Position numbers and translations under genes: made by a program | Notes under the pieces: generated by a model | Databases searched by the model: none | What the model saw: only the letters and a program-made list of their open reading frames with translations | What the model was told of the DNA's origin: nothing | Shown: piece by piece, positions 20,010 through 29,769 of the stretch | Layout of the letters: each line of letters begins with the position of its first letter | Numbering within the stretch: the stretch's first letter is position 1 | Assembly (NCBI GenBank): GCA_902515195.1 | Contig: CABXTO010000002.1 | Span: 1 to 40,098, forward strand | DNA: 40,098 nucleotides | Origin: an uncultured Pelagibacteraceae bacterium | GTDB taxonomy: Bacteria > Pseudomonadota > Alphaproteobacteria > Pelagibacterales > Pelagibacteraceae | Direction of reading: 5' to 3'

Positions 20010-21422
20010 ATGAATAATAGTTCTTTTAATAAAAACCTTAATAATGAAAATTTAAATTGGGCATCTATACAAACCGATATGAAAAATAAAATGGGTTTGG
20101 ATATCTATGAAAGTTGGTTAAAAAAAATAGATTTTATAGAAGAATTCTCTAGTTATATTCTTTTATCTGTACCAACAAGATTTATTAGAGATTGGATTGT
20201 TTCAAGATACTTAGATCAAATTTTAAAGATTATAAAAATTTATAAAAAAAATATAATACGTATTGAATTTAAGATAATTGAAAAAAAAGTAGTAAAAAAT
20301 ATAGGGGGTGAAAAAAATTTTCAATCATCAGAAATTAATGAAAATGTGTCATTTATCAAAGATTCATATCTACAGTATAACCGTATAGATCCAAATAAAA
20401 GATTTGATAACTTTATAACTGGACCTAGTAATAAACTTGCATTTGAAGCATCTTTAAAAGTCTCAGAAAATATTTCTCAATATAACCCATTATATATTTA
20501 TGGTGGTGTAGGTATGGGAAAAACACATCTACTAAATTCAATTGGTCTTGAATTGAAAAAAAATAATAAAGTTATGTTTATATCTGCGGAAAGATTTATG
20601 TATCAATTTGTTAAATCAATAAAAGCAAATGATATGGTAAAATTTAAAGAATATTTTAGAAATACAGATATTCTATTAATTGATGATATTCAATTTATGA
20701 ATGGTAAAGAGGCAATGCAAGAAGAGTTTTTTCATACATTCAATGCTCTGCTTGATAAAGGATCACAAATAATTGTTTCAGCAGATAGAGCACCTAACAA
20801 GTTGTCAAGAATACAGGAAAGAATAAAATCAAGATTTTCAGGAGGTTTAGTTGTTGATATTCAAAAACCAGATTATGAATTAAGAAAAAAAATAGTTGAA
20901 AAAAAGACAGACGATTTGAGTAATTTTTACTCTGAAAAAATTAAAGTTTCTCAAGAAATAAAAGATTTTATAAGCACAGAAATAACTGCCAGTATAAGAG
21001 AAATTGTAGGTGCAATTAACCGTATAGTTTCTTACTCTCGTATTTATAATAAAGTTCCCAATTTGTCAGAGACAAAAATAATAATCAAGGATCTGTTAAA
21101 TTTAGGAGAAAATAAAGTCACAATAGATTTAATTCAAACTGTAGTTTGTAAATTTTTTAAAATTAGCAAAAATGAAATGTTATCATCGCGAAGATCTAGA
21201 TATTTAGTAAGACCAAGACAAACAGCAATATATTTAACTAAAATTTTAACGTCAAAATCCCTACCTGAAATTGGAAGAGAATTTTCTAATAGGGATCATA
21301 CAACTATAATACATTCAGTGAAGACCATTGAAAAATTAAAAGAAAAAAATCCAGATATGGTTGAAAATATTAACAAATTAAAAAATCAAATTTTATATAA
21401 TAATAAAAATTATGAAATTTAA
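20010..21422 (+). CDS. dnaA: Chromosomal replication initiator protein DnaA
   Basis: NPLYIYGGVGMGKTHLLNSIG; LLIDDIQFM; SRRSRYLVRPRQTAIYLTK; FSNRDHTTIIHS. Confidence 0.97.
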   Translation: MNNSSFNKNLNNENLNWASIQTDMKNKMGLDIYESWLKKIDFIEEFSSYILLSVPTRFIRDWIVSRYLDQILKIIKIYKKNIIRIEFKIIEKKVVKNIGGEKNFQSSEINENVSFIKDSYLQYNRIDPNKRFDNFITGPSNKLAFEASLKVSENISQYNPLYIYGGVGMGKTHLLNSIGLELKKNNKVMFISAERFMYQFVKSIKANDMVKFKEYFRNTDILLIDDIQFMNGKEAMQEEFFHTFNALLDKGSQIIVSADRAPNKLSRIQERIKSRFSGGLVVDIQKPDYELRKKIVEKKTDDLSNFYSEKIKVSQEIKDFISTEITASIREIVGAINRIVSYSRIYNKVPNLSETKIIIKDLLNLGENKVTIDLIQTVVCKFFKISKNEMLSSRRSRYLVRPRQTAIYLTKILTSKSLPEIGREFSNRDHTTIIHSVKTIEKLKEKNPDMVENINKLKNQILYNNKNYEI

Positions 21423-22524
21423 TATTAATCAACAAGATCTCCAGTTAGCTTTAAATTATTGTCAAGGAGTCATCGAAAAAAGGAGTACATTACCAATTTT
21501 ATCAAACATTTTACTAGACACAGGAAATTCTAAATTAACAATAACTGCAACCGACTTAGATTTAATATTTATTCATCAAATCGATAATATTGAAGTTTTA
21601 GAAGAGGGTAAGACAACAACGTCTTCTGCTATAATGTATGATATTGTTAGAAAATTTTCTTCAGGAAAAAAAATTAATTTAACTTTAACAGATAATAGTA
21701 AACTTCATTTAGAATCAGAAAAATCTATTTTTAATTTGAATTGTATAAGTGCTACTGAATTTCCCCTTACAGACGAAAATTTTAATGATAATGAATTTTT
21801 GATTAAGTCAAAACAACTTTTAAAACTATTAAATAAGTGTAAATTCTCAGTTTCTAATGACGAAACAAGACATTATTTAAGTGGGATTTACTTTCATCAA
21901 ACAGAGTTTGAAGATAAAAATTATTTAACAGCAGTTGCAACTGATAGCCATAGAATGTCTATTTCAAAAGTAAAGTTGGACAATAAAATTGATTTTGAAC
22001 CAATAATATTACCAAAAAAGACTGTTTTCCAATTATGTTCTTTGTTAGAAAATTATGATGGAGATGTTAAAGTTTCTAATCTAAAATCTAAAATTAAATT
22101 TGAGTTAAATAAAAGTATTTTAATATCCAAATTAATAGATGGTAAGTTTCCAAATTACATTCAAGTAATACCTAAAAATAATCAAAAAAAATTAGAGATT
22201 GATTTGAAGTTATTTTTAGATTCAGTTGACAGAGTAGCTTCAGTTTCTCTTGATAAAAAAGATGGTGTTAAATTTAGTTTATCTAAGGATGTATTAAATT
22301 TATCAGTGAATAATACAAACAGTGGAGATGGAAAAGAGACATTAAACGTTAATTTTGATCATGATTTAGAAATAAGTTTTAATTCAAGATATCTCATTGA
22401 TGTTGCTACCCAAATAGATGGAGAAAAAATTGCTATTCTTTTAAATGATACTGGATCACCAGCACTTATTAAAGATCCTGGAGATTTTGATAGTATCTAT
22501 GTTGTTATGCCTATGAAGGGTTAA
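21412..22524 (+). CDS. dnaN: DNA polymerase III subunit beta (sliding clamp)
   Basis: Beta-clamp sequence (RSTLPILSNILL, TATDLDL, ATDSHRMS, VVMPMKG); overlaps dnaA end. Confidence 0.96.
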   Translation: MKFNINQQDLQLALNYCQGVIEKRSTLPILSNILLDTGNSKLTITATDLDLIFIHQIDNIEVLEEGKTTTSSAIMYDIVRKFSSGKKINLTLTDNSKLHLESEKSIFNLNCISATEFPLTDENFNDNEFLIKSKQLLKLLNKCKFSVSNDETRHYLSGIYFHQTEFEDKNYLTAVATDSHRMSISKVKLDNKIDFEPIILPKKTVFQLCSLLENYDGDVKVSNLKSKIKFELNKSILISKLIDGKFPNYIQVIPKNNQKKLEIDLKLFLDSVDRVASVSLDKKDGVKFSLSKDVLNLSVNNTNSGDGKETLNVNFDHDLEISFNSRYLIDVATQIDGEKIAILLNDTGSPALIKDPGDFDSIYVVMPMKG

Positions 22525-23222
22525 TTTAAAAGATTAAGTTCTGAGTAAATACTTTTTTCCAAAATTTCCAAGAATTCCTCTTTTATGATCCCAGTCTGAA
22601 TTGGTTTTAAAATAGATATTGTTATAGTTTTATTTGTACTTTTAGCCCCATTCTTTGGCCAAACATATCCTGAGTTAATAGCTACTGGTTGACAAGCAAT
22701 CTTTAGTTCTCCATAAATTCTTGAGACACCCTTTTTAAATTTAGGTCTCTCATGTGGTAAAATCCTGGTCCCTTGAGGAAAAATTATTAAAGGGCGCTTT
22801 GAATTGTTAATCATATTTGAAATATCATCAAAAAAGGTCAAATTATCTTTAGAAACTTTATTTCTTTTAATTGATATTGATCCTATTTTTTTCAAATACC
22901 AGCCAAAAATTGGGATTAAAAGTAATTCTTTTTTTAAAATAAAGACAGGAGAGTTAAATATAGTTTGCAGGTAAAATGTTTCAAACATTGATTGATGGGA
23001 GGCAGCTATAAAAAATTTTTCATTTTTAATTATGTTATCTTCACCTTTAATAACAATTTTTGTAGATAAAAAAAATTTTAGACAGAAACTAGCCCAATGA
23101 CCCATTAATTTGCCACCAAATAAAACAATTTTTTTTGGTAGGAAGAGAGTCGGTAAAAAAATTATTGAAATAATAATTATTCCTAAAAAAAAGAATATTG
23201 AAAATATAGAATTTCTAATCAT
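22521..23222 (-). CDS. 1-acyl-sn-glycerol-3-phosphate acyltransferase-like
   Basis: AASHQSMFETF (HX4D-like variant) and IIFPQGTRI motifs. Confidence 0.85.
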   Translation of the reverse strand: MIRNSIFSIFFFLGIIIISIIFLPTLFLPKKIVLFGGKLMGHWASFCLKFFLSTKIVIKGEDNIIKNEKFFIAASHQSMFETFYLQTIFNSPVFILKKELLLIPIFGWYLKKIGSISIKRNKVSKDNLTFFDDISNMINNSKRPLIIFPQGTRILPHERPKFKKGVSRIYGELKIACQPVAINSGYVWPKNGAKSTNKTITISILKPIQTGIIKEEFLEILEKSIYSELNLLN

Positions 23223-23233
23223 TTTATCAAAAG

Positions 23234-24448
23234 CTAAATCAAGTCTTTATACTTTTGTCTTTTTTTTATAACATTAATTTTTGAGCCTTTAATTAAAAGC
23301 TCAATAGGTTTTGGTCTTACGTTATAATTTGAGCTCAAAGACATCCCGTATGCTCCCACATCGCATATAACAATAAGATCATTTTCTTTTATTTCTTGGA
23401 AATTTTTAAAAGATATAAATCTATCTGTACTTTCACAGATTGGTCCTACAAATTCATGAGTTTTTTTTAAAATTTTGTTATTTTTTAGTGAAGGTAACGT
23501 TCTATGTAAAGCCCCGTATAAAGCTGGTCGCATAAAATCATTCATTGCAGCATCTAAAATAACAAAGTTTTTTTTGCCACTATCTTTTATATAAATTATT
23601 TTTGATATTAAAAAACCGATATTTCCTACAATAGATCTACCTGGTTCAAATATTATTTTTGATTTATGTATCTTTAAAAATTTTTTAATGGCAAGACAGT
23701 ATTTTTTATAATCCAATTTTTTTTTATTATTTTCATATGAAATTCCCATACCTCCACCAAGGTCTATAAATTCAAAGTTATAATTTGACTTTTTTATTAT
23801 TTTATTAATTACCTTCAACATTTTCTGATATGGTTTATGATCTAAAATTTGACTTCCTATATGAACACTTAAACATTTGAGATCAACATTATTTGAATTT
23901 TTACAATATTTTACAAGTTCGAAAAATACTTTATCATTTACACCAAACTTGTTTTCTTTTTTTCCAGTTGAAATTTGATTTAGGGTTTTTGCATCTGTAT
24001 TAGGATTTAGTCTAATTCCGATCTTAATTTTTTTCTTTTTTGATTTTGCGATGCGTTCAATTTTTTTTACTTCACTAACAGACTCAGCATTTATTAAAAA
24101 AATTTTCTTATCAATTGCATATTTGATCTCCTCAGATGTTTTTCCAACACCAGAAAAAACAATCTTATTTGATTTAATTCCAGCTTTAAGAGCTATCATT
24201 AATTCTCCCATTGACACTACATCAGCACCTAATCCAAATTTCTTGATCTCTCTAATAATTTTTATATTTGTGTTAGATTTTACTGCAAAACAGATAAGAG
24301 GAGAAATTGATTTAAAATTTTTTTTGAAATTTTTAATGTTTTCTTTTAGCTTATTATAAGAATAACAATAGGCTGGTGTGTTGTAAATTTTAGCAATTTT
24401 CTGAAAACTAACTTTTTCAATTGTGAGTTTTTTATTAATATATTTCAT
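23234..24448 (-). CDS. lysA: Diaminopimelate decarboxylase
   Basis: PLP-binding FAVKSNTN; LSVHIGSQ; DLGGGMGISY; EPGRSIVGN; GPICESTD; DVGAYGMSLSSNYN. Confidence 0.95.
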   Translation of the reverse strand: MKYINKKLTIEKVSFQKIAKIYNTPAYCYSYNKLKENIKNFKKNFKSISPLICFAVKSNTNIKIIREIKKFGLGADVVSMGELMIALKAGIKSNKIVFSGVGKTSEEIKYAIDKKIFLINAESVSEVKKIERIAKSKKKKIKIGIRLNPNTDAKTLNQISTGKKENKFGVNDKVFFELVKYCKNSNNVDLKCLSVHIGSQILDHKPYQKMLKVINKIIKKSNYNFEFIDLGGGMGISYENNKKKLDYKKYCLAIKKFLKIHKSKIIFEPGRSIVGNIGFLISKIIYIKDSGKKNFVILDAAMNDFMRPALYGALHRTLPSLKNNKILKKTHEFVGPICESTDRFISFKNFQEIKENDLIVICDVGAYGMSLSSNYNVRPKPIELLIKGSKINVIKKRQKYKDLI

Positions 24449-24579
24449 TAGGCTTTTTTGATATTAATATATGATGTTATAATTTTATTTTTGGACTCAT
24501 TATAAACAGGGTCCCCCTTTTTCCCACATGAGATTAATAAACAAGATAAAACAATAGTTAAGATAATTATTTTTTTCAT
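24448..24579 (-). CDS. Small lipoprotein (LptM/YifL/LppL-like), not in ORF track
   Basis: Manual translation: MKKIIILTIVLSCLLISCGKKGDPVYNESKNKIITSYINIKKA*. Lipobox LISC and CGKKGDP; overlaps argH stop and lysA start. E. coli yifL and Pseudomonas lppL also lie beside lysA/dapF. Confidence 0.85.
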   Translation of the reverse strand: MKKIIILTIVLSCLLISCGKKGDPVYNESKNKIITSYINIKKA

Positions 24580-25967
24580 TTAAGTTTTTTATATTTAGTT
24601 ATCATTTTTTTGATATTAGCAAAAGACGTTCCACCATATGATTTTTTTGAATTGACAGAATTCGTCAAATCAAACACTTTTAAAACTTCAATTGTAAGTT
24701 TTGGCTCAATTTTCTTTAATTCTTCCAAACTTAATTGATTGAGTTTTTTTTTCTTTTTTTCTGCCAAATTAACTATTGAAGCTGTTTTTTGATAAGCTTT
24801 TCTGAAAGGCATAGAGTGTTTTTTCACAAGATAGTCAGCTAAATCAGTTGCGGTTATGTACCCAGAATTTGCAATTTCAAGCATTCTTTTTTTATTTGGA
24901 GAGATATTCTTAAGTATTTCATTAAATATTTTAATACTATCTGTTAAGATTTGATTTGATTTAAAAACAATTTCTTTATCGTCTTGAAGATCTTTAAAGT
25001 AAGATAATGGCAAACCTTTCATTATTGTTAACATGGAGAACAAGTTTCCGTAGTTGTTACCAGATTTACCCCTAAGGTACTCTAGCATGTCAGGATTCTT
25101 TTTTTGTGGCATTATAGAAGAGCCTGTTACTATTTTATCAGATAAATTTATTAGATTAAAACCATCCGAGTTCCAAATTATAAGTTCCTCAGCTATTCTT
25201 GAAATATGCATTGAGCAAACTGAGATACTAAATAAAAAATCCAAAACAAAATCTCTGTCAGAAACAGTATCTATTGAATTATTTGTTGGTTTTTTAAAGC
25301 CAAGTTTTTTTGTAGTATAATTTCTATCAATATTAAAAGAAGTGCCAGATAATGCAGCAACACCCAAAGGATTTTCATCTAAATTTTCTAGGTTATTTAA
25401 AAATCTTTTTTTATCCCTTTGAAACATTTCAACATAAGCCATTAAATAATGAGCAAATGAAATTGCTTGTGCATTTTTGAGATGGGTAAAACCTGGCATA
25501 ATGGTATAAATATTTTTTTCTGCAAGTTTTATTGTGCTTTTAATTACTTTATCCAATAATGAATTAATTTCATAAGTTGCTGATTTTATCCAAATTTTTA
25601 AGTCAGTAATTACCTGATCATTTCTAGATCTTCCTGTATGAACAAAACCAGCTTCTTCCCCAATTATTTGAAAAAGTCTTTTTTCAATATTCATATGAAT
25701 ATCTTCAAATTTTTTATTAAATTCAAATTTCTGATTTGAAATTTCTCTTTCTATTTTATTTAGACCGAAAATAATTTTATTTTTTATCTTAAACGAAATG
25801 ATTTTCTGTTTAAATAACATTTCAACATGAGCTAATGATCCTTTTATATCTTCTTTAAAAAGTCTCTTATCTATGTCAATTGAACTACCAATTCTTTGAA
25901 AAAGAGTAGAATTATTATTTTTAATTCTATTTCCCCATATTGCCTGGTTGTTTTTATTTTTTGCCAT
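24576..25967 (-). CDS. argH: Argininosuccinate lyase
   Basis: IWGNRI; VHTGRSRNDQV; GTSFNIDR; SSIMPQKKNPD. Confidence 0.96.
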   Translation of the reverse strand: MAKNKNNQAIWGNRIKNNNSTLFQRIGSSIDIDKRLFKEDIKGSLAHVEMLFKQKIISFKIKNKIIFGLNKIEREISNQKFEFNKKFEDIHMNIEKRLFQIIGEEAGFVHTGRSRNDQVITDLKIWIKSATYEINSLLDKVIKSTIKLAEKNIYTIMPGFTHLKNAQAISFAHYLMAYVEMFQRDKKRFLNNLENLDENPLGVAALSGTSFNIDRNYTTKKLGFKKPTNNSIDTVSDRDFVLDFLFSISVCSMHISRIAEELIIWNSDGFNLINLSDKIVTGSSIMPQKKNPDMLEYLRGKSGNNYGNLFSMLTIMKGLPLSYFKDLQDDKEIVFKSNQILTDSIKIFNEILKNISPNKKRMLEIANSGYITATDLADYLVKKHSMPFRKAYQKTASIVNLAEKKKKKLNQLSLEELKKIEPKLTIEVLKVFDLTNSVNSKKSYGGTSFANIKKMITKYKKLK

Positions 25968-25991
25968 GGTAGTTAATTATACCTATTTAAT

Positions 25992-26501
25992 ATGAGATTT
26001 TTAATAATATTTATTTTTTTGTTAACAAATTCATTTGCTGATGAAGTAACTGGCATTAAAAGTCTAGTTATTAACAAAGAGTTAAAAAAGTATGACAGTT
26101 TAACGTTTCTAGACGAAAAAAATAAAGAACTTAACTTAGATGATTTCGAAGGGAATTTAATTTTACTGAATTTTTGGGCTACTTGGTGTGCACCTTGTAA
26201 AAAAGAAATGCCTTCTTTAGATCGATTACTCACTCATAAAGATTTAAATAATTTGAAAATATTTCCAATAAATATTGGTCAAGATAATCCTGAAAAATCT
26301 TTAAAATTTTTTAAGGATCTCAATATTAAAAACTTAGAAATATACTTTGATACACCAATTACTTTAGCAAAAAAATTTGGTTTAAGAGGAATACCAACAT
26401 CAATATTAATTAACAAAGATGGACTAGAATTTGCAAGAATAATTGGTTCCATTGATTTTGACGACGAGAAATTTATAGACTGGTTAAGTACTTATAATTA
26501 A
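25992..26501 (+). CDS. TlpA-like thioredoxin-family protein
   Basis: Signal peptide; LLNFWATWCAPCKKEMPSLDRL; cis-Pro GIPTSILI. Confidence 0.88.
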   Translation: MRFLIIFIFLLTNSFADEVTGIKSLVINKELKKYDSLTFLDEKNKELNLDDFEGNLILLNFWATWCAPCKKEMPSLDRLLTHKDLNNLKIFPINIGQDNPEKSLKFFKDLNIKNLEIYFDTPITLAKKFGLRGIPTSILINKDGLEFARIIGSIDFDDEKFIDWLSTYN

Positions 26502-26701
26502 TTTTTAAAAAAATAAGCAAAACCCACTAAAGCAATAATTGCAATAAATTGGAGTAAAACTCTTAATTGCATCAACTTATTAGAATATTTTTTACTTGTT
26601 TCCCCACCCTTAAACAATGTACCAATCCCAAGTATCAAGACAACTCCTACGGCAATTAATAAAATTATTGATAAGATTTTAACAATTATTCCTGAAATCA
26701 T
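26498..26701 (-). CDS. Small two-TM protein, HIG1-domain-like
   Basis: MISGIIVKILSIILLIAVGVVLILGIGTLFKGGETSKKYSNKLMQLRVLLQFIAIIALVGFAYFFKN; two TM helices with polar loop. Start placed at 26701 rather than 26791. Confidence 0.75.
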   Translation of the reverse strand: MISGIIVKILSIILLIAVGVVLILGIGTLFKGGETSKKYSNKLMQLRVLLQFIAIIALVGFAYFFKN

Positions 26702-26750
26702 ATTTGTATAGTAAAGTGTTTTGAAAATAAAAAAACATAAATAATACACT

Positions 26751-27416
26751 ATGACATTTTGCCTTGATTCAACTCTAATTGAACCAGACAATAATAAAGA
26801 AATTCAAAATGCCATTATTCTTCTTCATGGATATGGAGGTGATGGAAAAGATATAAGTATGCTATCATTGAATTGGAAAAGGCATTTACCTAATACAATA
26901 TTTATTTGTCCAAATGGTCATGAGCCATGTCCAATAAATCCAACGGGTTTTCAATGGTTTGATTTAACAAAAGATGATCCTAAATATGTTCTAGAGGAAT
27001 CAATTAAAGCAGAAAATAAATTGAATAAGTTTATTGATGAAGTAAGGAGCGAATTTAATTTAGAAAAAAATAAAATTTGTTTGTCTGGTTTTAGCCAAGG
27101 CTGCATGATGTCTATTAACTTAGGCCTTACGTCAAAAGAAAAATTTGGTTGTATTGTTGGTTTTTCAGGTAAAATTATTGATCAAGAAGATTTAAGATCT
27201 AGAAAAAAAAATTCAACTGACACATTGCTAATACACGGAGACTCAGACCAAGTTGTCTCACCTAATTTTATGTTAGAAGCAAAAGATTTTTTGATAAGAA
27301 ATAATGTTGAAATAAAGACCCACTTAATCAAAAATTGTGATCATCATATTCCTGTCGAAGCATCTAGTATAGCATTAAATTATATTTTAAAAAAATTGAT
27401 AATCGCTAAATATTGA
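26751..27416 (+). CDS. Phospholipase/carboxylesterase (alpha/beta hydrolase)
   Basis: AIILLHGYGGDGKD; GFSQGCMMS nucleophile elbow; HGDSDQVV; CDHHIP. Confidence 0.9.
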   Translation: MTFCLDSTLIEPDNNKEIQNAIILLHGYGGDGKDISMLSLNWKRHLPNTIFICPNGHEPCPINPTGFQWFDLTKDDPKYVLEESIKAENKLNKFIDEVRSEFNLEKNKICLSGFSQGCMMSINLGLTSKEKFGCIVGFSGKIIDQEDLRSRKKNSTDTLLIHGDSDQVVSPNFMLEAKDFLIRNNVEIKTHLIKNCDHHIPVEASSIALNYILKKLIIAKY

Positions 27417-27448
27417 AATAGCTTTTTATTTAAGTTAAACTTAGTTAT

Positions 27449-28018
27449 ATGAATACGTTTATTGAACAAGATGTATCTTTAGAAAAATGTCCTGCACTAG
27501 TTTTAAATGCAGATTATAGACCTTTGAGTTACTATCCTTTGTCATTATGGTCTTGGCAAGATACTGTTAAATCTGTTTTCTTAGATAGGGTAATTATAGT
27601 AAGTAGTTACGACAGAGTTGTAAGAAGCCCATCATTTAATATGCAGCTTCCAAGTGTTATTGCGCTTAAAGATTATATAGTCCCACAGTCCAAACCAAGT
27701 TTTACAAGATTCAATGTTTTCTTAAGAGATAAATTTTCTTGCCAATATTGTGGAAGCGGTGAAGAACTAACATTTGATCATTTGTTACCAAGGTCGAAAG
27801 GTGGAGAAACACATTGGGATAACGTTGTTACTGCTTGTTCAGATTGTAACGTAAAAAAAGGTGGTAAGTTATTAAAATCCTCGGGAATGAAACTAAATCA
27901 ATATCCTTTTCAACCATCTACTGAAGACTTACACCGAAACGGTAAAAATTTTCCTCCAAATTATTTACATAAGAGCTGGATGGATTACTTGTATTGGGAT
28001 GTAGAGTTAGAAGCTTAA
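27449..28018 (+). CDS. HNH endonuclease
   Basis: FSCQYCGSGEELTFDHLLPRSKGGETHWDNVVTACSDCNVKKG. Confidence 0.92.
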   Translation: MNTFIEQDVSLEKCPALVLNADYRPLSYYPLSLWSWQDTVKSVFLDRVIIVSSYDRVVRSPSFNMQLPSVIALKDYIVPQSKPSFTRFNVFLRDKFSCQYCGSGEELTFDHLLPRSKGGETHWDNVVTACSDCNVKKGGKLLKSSGMKLNQYPFQPSTEDLHRNGKNFPPNYLHKSWMDYLYWDVELEA

Positions 28019-28021
28019 AAT

Positions 28022-28552
28022 TTAAATTTTTTCAGAAACAGTTATCGCCAACTTGGAACCAGTTTTTATAATTTTATCCATTATTGAATAAAGACCTTTT
28101 TTTGTAGCTCCTTCTTCATAAGCTATATCTTTGTGATGTAATTCATCTTCTCTAAATTTAATAATTTTTTTTTTAAGATCTTTTTCATCTGAATTTAGTT
28201 GATTAATTTGATTTTGGTAATGTTCATCTATAACCTCCTCTACAGATGCCGTACAAAGCATTGCTGCTTTTTTTCCAAGAAGAGTTGAACCAAAACCTAA
28301 CCCAACACCTAATAAATCCCATAATGGCAAAAATTTTGTAGGCTTAATTTTTCTCTTTTTGATTTCTGCTTCAAAAAATTCACAATGTTCTTTTTCGTGG
28401 AGTCGCATTTCTTCAATCATTTTTTTTAAATTTTCATCTTTTACTATTGTGTTTAGAGCTAATAATTGACCTTCGTAAATTTTAACTGCACCACGTTCAC
28501 CTGCATGATCGACTCTAATAAATTCTTCAACTTTTTTATTTAATTTTTTCAT
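28022..28552 (-). CDS. coq7: Demethoxyubiquinone hydroxylase Coq7
   Basis: RVDHAGERGAVKIYEGQL; HEKEHCEFFE; EEVIDEHYQNQI; REDELHHKDIA. Confidence 0.94.
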   Translation of the reverse strand: MKKLNKKVEEFIRVDHAGERGAVKIYEGQLLALNTIVKDENLKKMIEEMRLHEKEHCEFFEAEIKKRKIKPTKFLPLWDLLGVGLGFGSTLLGKKAAMLCTASVEEVIDEHYQNQINQLNSDEKDLKKKIIKFREDELHHKDIAYEEGATKKGLYSIMDKIIKTGSKLAITVSEKI

Positions 28553-29021
28553 ATTGTCTGTAAATTTTTATTAAAATTAAAATTATAGTAAAACTAATAA
28601 TAATATTAATACTTGTGAGTGATAATCCAAAAACTCTAAATGTCACATCTTTACAACTCACTCTTTTCTCGTTTAATTGAGCTAATAATTCCTCTTTTGT
28701 GATTATATCAGACATATTGTTTACTCGACAAAGAGCCGACTCTTGAAAAAAACTTTGTTCAATTCCAAAGTGATAAATTGATATTAAAAAAGAGAAGATA
28801 AATATAAGAATTAACAATAAAATAAGGTATTTTTCAATTTTTCTAAATTTAAAATACATAATTATTAAAATTATACTTAATCCATAAGGTATTCTTTCTA
28901 TCAAGCATAAATTACAAGGCTGATGTCCAAGAATGTGTTCAATAAAATATGCAGAAACAATCGAGGTTACACTGATTATCAAAATCAACTTAAAATAAAA
29001 AAGATTTTTGAAATTAAGCAT
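28536..29021 (-). CDS. DsbB-family disulfide bond formation protein
   Basis: Four-TM protein with GHQPCNLCLIERIPY and a second Cys pair region. Confidence 0.85.
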   Translation of the reverse strand: MLNFKNLFYFKLILIISVTSIVSAYFIEHILGHQPCNLCLIERIPYGLSIILIIMYFKFRKIEKYLILLLILIFIFSFLISIYHFGIEQSFFQESALCRVNNMSDIITKEELLAQLNEKRVSCKDVTFRVFGLSLTSINIIISFTIILILIKIYRQYEKIK

Positions 29022-29619
29022 AAAATTTTTGAATTAGATAAACTATTGCTCCAACTATAACAATAATTATTCCAATAATTGTAAACCATTTAGAGCCATA
29101 TTTTTCCATGTATTGAGTAAATAAATCTCCAAATTTATAAGATAAATAAGAAACAATAAAAAAACGTAATCCTCTTGATATTAAGCTTATTAAAATGAAA
29201 ATTAAAATATTAAATCCAATTAAACCACTAGCAATGGTAAAAACCTTATATGGCAATGGAGTAAAGCCAGCTAAAAAAAGGATTCCTAGCCAAGCATAAA
29301 AACCATCACTACTAATTAAATTATTTTTTAAACTTATAAGCTTATCTTCATAACTATAAAATGTCATAACTTGCATTCCTATATCAAAAAAGAAAGCACC
29401 AATGAAATATCCCAAAATACCACCCAAAACAGAAAAAATTGTTGTAATGAGAAAAATTTTTAAAAAATCATCTTTTTTTGAAATAACCATAGGTATTATC
29501 ATTACATCAGGTGGTATTGGGAAAAATGAGCTTTCAATAAAAGAAACAGCTGCTAAATAATATTTAGAACTTTTATGGGCAGCCAAATTTAAACATTTTT
29601 TATAAAGAGAAGTAAACAT
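29014..29619 (-). CDS. DedA/YqaA-family membrane protein
   Basis: FIESSFFPIPPDVMIIPM; GGILGYFIGAFFFD; GFTPLPYKVFTIASG. Confidence 0.88.
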   Translation of the reverse strand: MFTSLYKKCLNLAAHKSSKYYLAAVSFIESSFFPIPPDVMIIPMVISKKDDFLKIFLITTIFSVLGGILGYFIGAFFFDIGMQVMTFYSYEDKLISLKNNLISSDGFYAWLGILFLAGFTPLPYKVFTIASGLIGFNILIFILISLISRGLRFFIVSYLSYKFGDLFTQYMEKYGSKWFTIIGIIIVIVGAIVYLIQKFYA

Positions 29620-29678
29620 TTTTTGGTTTTAATATAATTTTAGTTCTTATACTATTTAATTAATAATTAAACAATTAA

Positions 29679-29763
29679 GGGCGAATGGCGGAACTGGTAG
29701 ACGCGCACGACTCAAAATCGTGTTTCGCAAGAAGTGAGAGTTCGATTCTCTCTTCGCCCACCA
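29679..29763 (+). tRNA. tRNA-Leu (anticodon CAA), CCA encoded
   Basis: Acceptor GGGCGAA/TTCGCCC; anticodon stem CACGA, loop CTCAAAA, TCGTG; long variable arm; T loop TTCGATT; ACCA end. Confidence 0.95.
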
Positions 29764-29769
29764 AAATTT

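Noticed and set aside
29734-29769. Upstream start of the acyl-CoA synthetase (MRVRFSLRPPKF)
   Set aside because: Those codons lie inside the mature tRNA-Leu; ATG at 29770 is the credible start.
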